DNA of 64,000 nucleotides from Berberis thunbergii. Lineage: Eukaryota; Streptophyta; Magnoliopsida; Ranunculales; Berberidaceae. Positions 56,301 to 64,000 of this stretch are shown piece after piece; the stretch's first letter is position 1; every line of letters starts with the position of its first letter. Below the pieces are notes generated by a model. The model did no database searches. It was not told the origin of the DNA and saw only the letters and a list, made by a program, of their open reading frames with translations. The DNA is taken from the NCBI GenBank assembly GCA_003290165.1, contig QNQO01002075.1, positions 91,611 to 155,610 of the forward strand, in the 5' to 3' direction. The position numbers and the translations under genes are program-made.

Positions 56301-59300
56301 CATGTTTGACTCAACAAACAAGTTTGGTTAAGTTTAACGAAGAAGGAAAACTCGTTTGTACGTTGTAGGCTCAATTGGAGGCCAATTTGGGTGCAATCCG
56401 AGAATACAAGGATTTGAGTGACCAAATGGACTCCGTTTGACTTCTAACCACGCGTGGACGTTAATAATGACAAATGGAACATTTTTGACTCAACAAACAA
56501 GTTTGGTTGCGGTTAACGAAGAAGGAAAACTCGTTTGTACGTTGTAGGCTCAATTGGAGGTCAATTTGGGTGCAATCCGAGAATACAAGGATTTGAGTGA
56601 CCAAATGGACTCCGTTTGACTTCTAACCTCGCGTGGACGTTAATAATGACAAATGGAACATTTTTGACTCAACAAACAAGTTTGGTTAAGTTTAACGAAG
56701 AAGGAAAACTCGTTTGTACGTTGTAGGCTCAATTGGAGGCCAATTTGGGTGCAATCCGAGAATACAAGGATTTGAGTGACCAAATGGACTCCGTTTGACT
56801 TCTAACCACGCGTGGACGTTAATAATGACAAATGGAACATTTTTGACTCAACAAACAAGTTTGGTTGCGTTAACGAAGAAGGAAAACTCGTTTGTACGTT
56901 GTAGGCTCAATTGGAGGTCAATTTGGGTGCAATCCGAGAATACAAGGATTTGAGTGACCAAATGGACTCCGTTTGACTTCTAACCTCGCGTGGACTTAAT
57001 AATGACAAATGGAACATTTTTGACTCAACAAACAAGTTTGGTTAAGTTTAACGAAGAAGGAAAACTCGTTTGTACGTTGTAGGCTTAATTGGAGGCCAAT
57101 TTGGGTGCAATCCGAGAATACAAGGATTTGAGTGACCAAATGGACTCCGTTTGACTTCTAACCTCGCGTGGACGTTAATAATGAAAAATGGAACATTTTT
57201 GACTCAACAAACAAGTTTGGTTAAGTTTAACGAAGAAGGAAAACTCGTTTGTACGTTGTAGGCTCAATTGGAGGCCAATTTGGGTGCAATCCGAGAATAC
57301 AAGGATTTGAGTGACCAAATGGACTCCGTTTGACTTCTAACCACGCGTGGACGTTAATAATGACAAATGGAACATTTTTGACTCGACAAACAAGTTTGGT
57401 TGCGCTTAACGAAGAAGGAAAACTCGTTTGTACGTTGTAGGCTCAATTGGAGGTCAATTTGGGTGCAATCCGAGAATACAAGGATTTGAGTGACCAAATG
57501 GACTCCGTTTGACTTCTAACCTCGCGTGGACGTTAATAATGACAAATGGAACATTTTTGACTCAACAAACAAGTTTGGTTGCACTTAACGAAGAAGGAAA
57601 CTCGTTTGTACATTTTAGGCTCAATTGGAGGTCAATTTGGGTGCAATCCGAGAATACAAGGATTTGAGTGACCAAATGGACTCCGTTTGACTTCTAACCT
57701 CGCGTGGACTTAATAATGACAAATGGAACATTTTTGACTCGACAAACAAGTTTGGTTAAGCTTAACGAAGAAGGAAAACTCGTTTGTACGTTGTAGGCTC
57801 AATTGGAGGTCAATTTGGGTGCAATCCGAGAATACAAGGATTTGAGTGACCAAATGGACTCCGTTTGACTTCTAACCTCGCGTGGACGTTAATAATGACA
57901 AATGGAACATTTTTGACTCAACAAACAAGTTTGGTTGCACTTAACGAAGAAGGAAAACTCGTTTGTACATTTTAGGCTCAATTGGAGGTCAATTTGGGTG
58001 CAATCCGAGAATACATGGATTTGAGTGACCAAATGGACTCCGTTTGACTTCTAACCACGCGTGGACGTTAATAATGACAAATGGAACATTTTTGACTCGA
58101 CAACAAGTTTGGTTAAGTTTAACGAAGAAGGAAAACTCGTTTGTACGTTGTAGGCTCAATTGGAGGCCAATTTGGGTGCAATCCGAGAATACAAGGATTT
58201 GAGTGACCAAATGGACTCCGTTTGACTTCTAACCACGCGTGGACGTTAATAATGACAAATGGAACATTTTTGACTCAACAAACAAGTTTGGTTGCGCTTA
58301 ACGAAGAAGGAAAACTCGTTTGTACGTTGTAGGCTCAATTGGAGGTCAATTTGGGTGCAATCCGAGAATACAAGGATTTGAGTGACCAAATGGACTCCGT
58401 TTGACTTCTAACCTCGCGTGGACGTTAATAATGACAAATGGAACATTTTTACTCAACAAACAAGTTTGGTTAAGTTAACGAAGAAGGAAAACTCGTTTGT
58501 ACGTTGTAGGCTTAATTGGAGGCCAATTTGGGTGCAATCCGAGAATACAAGGATTTGAGTGACCAAATGGACTCCGTTTGACTTCTAACCTCGCGTGGAC
58601 GTTAATAATGACAAATGGAACATTTTTGACTCAACAAACAAGTTTGGTTAAGTTTAACGAAGAAGGAAAACTCGTTTGTACGTTGTAGGCTCAATTGGAG
58701 GCCAATTTGGGTGCAATCCGAGAATACAAGGATTTGAGTGACCAAATGGACTCCGTTTGACTTCTAACCACGCGTGGACGTTAATAATGACAAATGGAAC
58801 ATTTTTGACTCGACAAACAAGTTTGGTTGCGCTTAACGAAGAAGGAAAACTCGTTTGTACGTTTTAGGCTCAATTGGAGGTCAATTTGGGTGCAATCCGA
58901 GAATACAAGGATTTGAGTGACCAAATGGACTCCGTTTGACTTCTAACCTCGCGTGGACGTTAATAATGACAAATGGAACATTTTTGACTCAACAAACAAG
59001 TTTGGTTAAGTTTAACGAAGAAGGAAAACTCGTTTGTACGTTGTAGGCTCAATTGGAGGTCAATTTGGGTGCAATCCGAGAATACAAGGATTTGAGTGAC
59101 CAAATGGACTCCGTTTGACTTCTAACCTCGCGTGGACGTTAATAATGACAAATGGAACATTTTTGACTCAACAAACAAGTTTGGTTAAGTTTAACGAAGA
59201 AGGAAAACTCGTTTGTACATTTTAGGCTCAATTGGAGGTCAATTTGGGTGCAATCCGAGAATACAAGGATTTGAGTGACCAAATGGACTCCGTTTGACTT

Positions 59301-62300
59301 CTAACCTCGCGTGGAACTTAATAATGACAAATGGAACATTTTTTGACTCGACAAACAAGTTTGGTTAAGTTTAACGAAGAAGGAAAACTCGTTTGTACGT
59401 TGTAGGCTCAATTGGAGGCTAATTTGGGTGCAATCCGAGAATACAAGGATTTGAGTGACCAAATGGACTCCGTTTGACTTCTAACCTCGCGTGGACGTTA
59501 ATAATGACAAATGGAACATTTTTGACTCGACAAACAAGTTTGGTTAAGTTTAACGAAGAAGGAAAACTCGTTTGTACGTTGTAGGCTCAATTGGAGGTCA
59601 ATTTGGGTGCAATCCGAGAATACAAGGATTTGAGTGACCAAATGGACTCCGTTTGACTTCTAACCACGCGTGGACGTTAATAATGACAAATGGAACATTT
59701 TTGACTCAACAAACAAGTTTGGTTGCGCTTAACGAAGAAGGAAAACTCGTTTGTACGTTGTAGGCTCAATTGGAGGTCAATTTGGGTGCAATCCGAGAAT
59801 ACAAGGATTTGAGTGACCAAATGGACTCCGTTTGACTTCTAACCTCGCGTGGAACGTTAATAATGACAAATGGAACATTTTTGACTCAACAAACAAGTTT
59901 GGTTGCGCTTAACGAAGAAGGAAAACTCGTTTGTACGTTGTAGGCTCAATTGGAGGTCAATTTGGGTGCAATCCGAGAATACAAGGATTTGAGTGACCAA
60001 ATGGACTCCGTTTGACTTCTAACCTCGCGTGGACGTTAATAATGACAAATGGAACATTTTTGACTCAACAAACAAGTTTGGTTACGCTTAACGAAGAAGG
60101 AAAACTCGTTTGTACGTTGTAGGCTCAATTGGAGGCCAATTTGGGTGCAATCCGAGAATACAAGGATTTGAGTGACCAAATGGACTCCGTTTGACTTCTA
60201 ACCACGCGTGGACGTTAATAATGACAAATGGAACATTTTTGACTCAACAAACAAGTTTGGTTGCGCTTAACGAAGAAGGAAAACTCGTTTGTACGTTGTA
60301 GGCTCAATTGGAGGTCAATTTGGGTGCAATCCGAGAATACAAGGATTTGAGTGACCAAATGGACTCCGTTTGACTTCTAACCTCGCGTGGACTTAATAAT
60401 GACAAATGGAACATTTTTGACTCGACAAACAAGTTTGGTTAAGTTTAACGAAGAAGGAAAACTCGTTTGTACGTTGTAGGCTCAATTGGAGGCCAATTTG
60501 GGTGCAATCCGAGAATACAAGGATTTGAGTGACCAAATGGACTCCGTTTGACTTCTAACCTCGCGTGGACGTTAATAATGAAAAATGGAATATGTTTGAC
60601 TCAACAAACAAGTTTGGTTAAGTTTAACGAAGAAGGAAAACTCGTTTGTACGTTGTAGGCTCAATTGGTGGCCAATTTGGGTGCAATCCGAGAATACAAG
60701 GATTTGAGTGACCAAATGGACTCCGTTTGACTTCTAACCGCGCGTGGACGTTAATAATGACAAATGGAAACACTTTTTACTCGACAAACAAGTTTGGTTG
60801 CGCTTAACGAAGAAGGAAAACTCGTTTGTACGTTGTAGGCTCAATTGGAGGTCAATTTGGGTGCAATCCGAGAATACAAGGATTTGAGTGACCAAATGGA
60901 CTCCGTTTGACATCTAACCTCGCGTGGACGTTAATAATGACAAATGGAACATGTTTGACTTAACAAACAAGTTTGGTTGCACTTAACGAAGAAGGAAACT
61001 CGTTTGTACATTTTAGGCTCAATTGGAGGTCAATTTGGGTGCAATCCGAGAATACAAGGATTTGAGTGACCAAATGGACTCCGTTTGACTTCTAACCTCG
61101 CGTGGACTTAATAATGACAAATGGAACATTTTTGACTCGACAAACAAGTTTGGTTAAGCTTAACGAAGAAGGAAAACTCGTTTGTACGTTGTAGGCTCAA
61201 TTGGAGGTCAATTTGGGTGCAATCCGAGAATACAAGGATTTGAGTGACCAAATGGACTCCGTTTGACTTCTAACCACGCGTGGACGTTAATAATGACAAA
61301 TGGAACATTTTTGACTCAACAAACAAGTTTGGTTGCACTTAACGAAGAAGGAAAACTCGTTTGTACATTTTAGGCTCAATTGGAGGTCAATTTGGGTGCA
61401 ATCCGAGAATACATGGATTTGAGTGACCAAATGGACTCCGTTTGACTTCTAACCTCGCGTGGACTTAATAATGACAAATGGAACATTTTTGACTCAACAA
61501 ACAAGTTTGGTTAAGTTAACGAAGAAGGAAAACTCGTTTGTACGTTGTAGGCTCAATTGGAGGCCAATTTGGGTGCAATCCGAGAATACAAGGATTTGAG
61601 TGACCAAATGGACTCCGTTTGACTTCTAACCACGCGTGGACGTTAATAATGACAAATGGAACATTTTTGACTCGACAAACAAGTTTGGTTACGCTTAACG
61701 AAGAAGGAAAACTCGTTTGTACGTTGTAGGCTCAATTGGAGGTCAATTTGGGTGCAATCCGAGAATACAAGGATTTGAGTGACCAAATGGACTCCGTTTG
61801 ACTTCTAACCTCGCGTGGACGTTAATAATGACAAATGGAACATTTTTGACTCAACAAACAAGTTTGGTTAGCTTAACGAAGAAGGAAAACTCGTTTGTAC
61901 GTTGTAGGCTCAATTGGAGGTCAATTTGGGTGCAATCCGAGAATACAAGGATTTGAGTGACCAAATGGACTCCGTTTGACTTCTAACCACGCGTGGACGT
62001 TAATAATGACAAATGGAACATTTTTGACTCAACAAACAAGTTTGGTTGCGCTTAACGAAGAAGGAAAACTCGTTTGTACGTTGTAGGCTCAATTGGAGGT
62101 CAATTTGGGTGCAATCCGAGAATACAAGGATTTGAGTGACCAAATGGACTCCGTTTGACTTCTAACCTCGCGTGGACTTAATAATGACAAATGGAACATT
62201 TTTGACTCGACAAACAAGTTTGGTTAAGTTAACGAAGAAGGAAAACTCGTTTGTACGTTGTAGGCTCAATTGGAGGTCAATTTGGGTGCAATCCGAGAAT

Positions 62301-64000
62301 ACAAGGATTTGAGTGACCAAATGGACTCCGTTTGACTTCTAACCTCGCGTGGACGTTAATAATGACAAATGGAACATTTTTGACTCAACAAACAAGTTTG
62401 GTTAAGTTTAACGAAGAAGGAAAACTCGTTTGTACGTTGTAGGCTCAATTGGAGGCCAATTTGGGTGCAATCCGAGAATACAAGGATTTGAGTGACCAAA
62501 TGGACTCCGTTTGACTTCTAACCTCGCGTGGACGTTAATAATGACAAATGGAACATTTTTGACTCGACAAACAAGTTTGGTTGCGCTTAACGAAGAAGGA
62601 AAACTCGTTTGTACGTTGTAGGCTCAATTGGAGGTCAATTTGGGTGCAATCCGAGAATACAAGGATTTGAGTGACCAAATGGACTCCGTTTGACTTCTAA
62701 CCTCGCGTGGACGTTAATAATGACAAATGGAACATTTTTGACTCAACAAACAAGTTTGGTTGCACTTAACGAAGAAGGAAAACTCGTTTGTACATTTTAG
62801 GCTCAATTGGAGGTCAATTTGGGTGCAATCCGAGAATACAAGGATTTGAGTGACCAAATGGACTCCGTTTGACTTCTAACCTCGCGTGGACTTAATAATG
62901 ACAAATGGAACATTTTTGACTCGACAAACAAGTTTGGTTAAGCTTAACGAAGAAGGAAAACTCGTTTGTACGTTGTAGGCTCAATTGGAGGTCAATTTGG
63001 GTGCAATCCGAGAATACAAGGATTTGAGTGACCAAATGGACTCCGTTTGACTTCTAACCTCGCGTGGACGTTAATAATGACAAATGGAACATTTTTGACT
63101 CAACAAACAAGTTTGGTTGCACTTAACGAAGAAGGAAAACTCGTTTGTACATTTTAGGCTCAATTGGAGGTCAATTTGGGTGCAATCCGAGAATACATGG
63201 ATTTGAGTGACCAAATGGACTCCGTTTGACTTCTAACCTCGCGTGGACTTAATAATGACAAATGGAACATTTTTGACTCGAACAAACAAGTTTGGTTAAG
63301 TTAACGAAGAAGGAAAACTCGTTTGTACGTTGTAGGCTCAATTGGAGGTCAATTTGGGTGCAATCCGAGAATACAAGGATTTGAGTGACCAAATGGACTC
63401 CGTTTGACTTCTAACCACGCGTGGACGTTAATAATGACAAATGGAACATTTTTGACTCGACAAACAAGTTTGGTTACGCTTAACGAAGAAGGAAAACTCG
63501 TTTGTACGTTGTAGGCTCAATTGGAGGTCAATTTGGGTGCAATCCGAGAATACAAGGATTTGAGTGACCAAATGGACTCCGTTTGACTTCTAACCTCGCG
63601 TGGACGTTAATAATGACAAATGGAACATTTTTGACTCGACAAACAAGTTTGGTTAAGTTTAACGAAGAAGGAAAACTCGTTTGTACGTTGTAGGCTCAAT
63701 TGGAGGTCAATTTGGGTGCAATCCGAGAATACAAGGATTTGAGTGACCAAATGGACTCCGTTTGACTTCTAACCTCGCGTGGACGTTAATAATGACAAAT
63801 GGAACATTTTTGACTCAACAAACAAGTTTGGTTACGCTTAACGAAGAAGGAAAACTCGTTTGTACGTTGTAGGCTCAATTGGAGGTCAATTTGGGTGCAA
63901 TCCGAGAATACAAGGATTTGAGTGACCAAATGGACTCCGTTTGACTTCTAACCACGCGTGGACGTTAATAATGACAAATGAACATTTTTACTCGACAAAC
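53371..64000. repeat. Satellite DNA array, monomer 178-179 bp, about 60 copies
   Basis: Monomers start ATACAAGGATTTGAGTGACC, pass CCACGCGTGG or CCTCGCGTGG, AACAAACAAGTTTGGTT and TCGTTTGTACGTTGTAGGC, and end GGGTGCAATCCGAG. The first starts at 53371 and the sixtieth at 63908, a mean period of 178.6 bp. The array runs off the window end. Variants at five or more positions define monomer types that recur about every ten units. The short open frames on the minus strand are chance frames of the repeat. The period matches that of many plant centromeric satellites, so a centromeric or other heterochromatic location is likely but not shown. Confidence 0.97.

Noticed and set aside
55265..58210. Repeated minus-strand open frames in the satellite array
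   Set aside because: They are identical because the monomers are; the frames shift with single-base indels between monomers and have no start or promoter context.
53371..64000. CRISPR-like repeat-spacer pattern
   Set aside because: The whole 178-bp unit repeats with no unique spacers, and the window is plant nuclear DNA.
1..64000. tRNA, rRNA or organellar DNA insertions
   Set aside because: None was recognised by reading; a tRNAscan or Rfam search was not possible, so small RNA genes could be missed.

Overview
The window looks like nuclear DNA of a flowering plant, most likely a eudicot. It is AT-rich, its genes have GT-AG introns, and it is full of plant retrotransposons, plant-type DNA transposons and a satellite array. 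The only gene I can read as intact is a plant-specific cysteine-rich receptor-like kinase (CRK) on the minus strand at 43905-47204, with seven exons and 648 residues. Almost everything else is mobile DNA, decayed gene copies or tandem repeats, which fits a pericentromeric or other heterochromatic setting. All assignments come from reading the sequence and from remembered protein families; no search was run.

Layout. 1-5 kb: an intronless, broken copy of the chaperonin subunit CCT5, a CACTA-type terminus, and a minus-strand Ty3/Gypsy relic with gag, protease and LTR. 5-11 kb: AT-rich non-coding DNA with foldback elements. 11.3-12.2 kb: a broken trichome-birefringence-like (TBL) acetyltransferase gene. 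12.9-15.9 kb: a second Gypsy relic of the same family, in the opposite orientation. 15.9-25.4 kb: a minisatellite (unit about 145 bp) split by a 6.93-kb CACTA transposon. 25.6-28.7 kb: decayed minus-strand transposon ORFs and a partial LTR. 29.4-31.1 kb: a CAC/ACC-rich tract split by a 1.16-kb hAT-like element. 31.6-36.1 kb: a 5'-truncated Ty1/Copia element with a well-delimited 3' LTR. 36.7-38.3 kb: a short LTR retrotransposon that carries an alpha-mannosidase exon. 39-43.1 kb: a pair of LTR-like direct repeats enclosing two minisatellites. 43.9-48.1 kb: the CRK gene, with a 625-bp hAT element about 250 bp upstream of its ATG. 48.2-49.9 kb: a threefold LRR-coding repeat. 53.4-64.0 kb: about 60 copies of a 178-179-bp satellite with a higher-order pattern of about ten monomers.

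The most notable object is the CACTA element at 16892-23821. It has a 3-bp target duplication (TAT), matching CACTA ends and GTGG/CCAC-rich subterminal repeats. No transposase is recognisable. Inside, all in the same orientation, are exon fragments with splice sites from at least five unrelated host genes: organellar peptide chain release factor 1, a SWIB-domain protein, eIF(iso)4G, the biotin-pathway aminotransferase BIO1 and an NIK-type LRR receptor kinase. A sixth, IQD-like fragment is possible. The eIF(iso)4G exons lie inside a SWIB intron, and the last BIO1 exon runs in frame into the NIK exon. Together with the mannosidase-bearing retrotransposon and the gene-like fragment in the hAT element, the window records repeated transduplication of host exons by three unrelated transposon classes.
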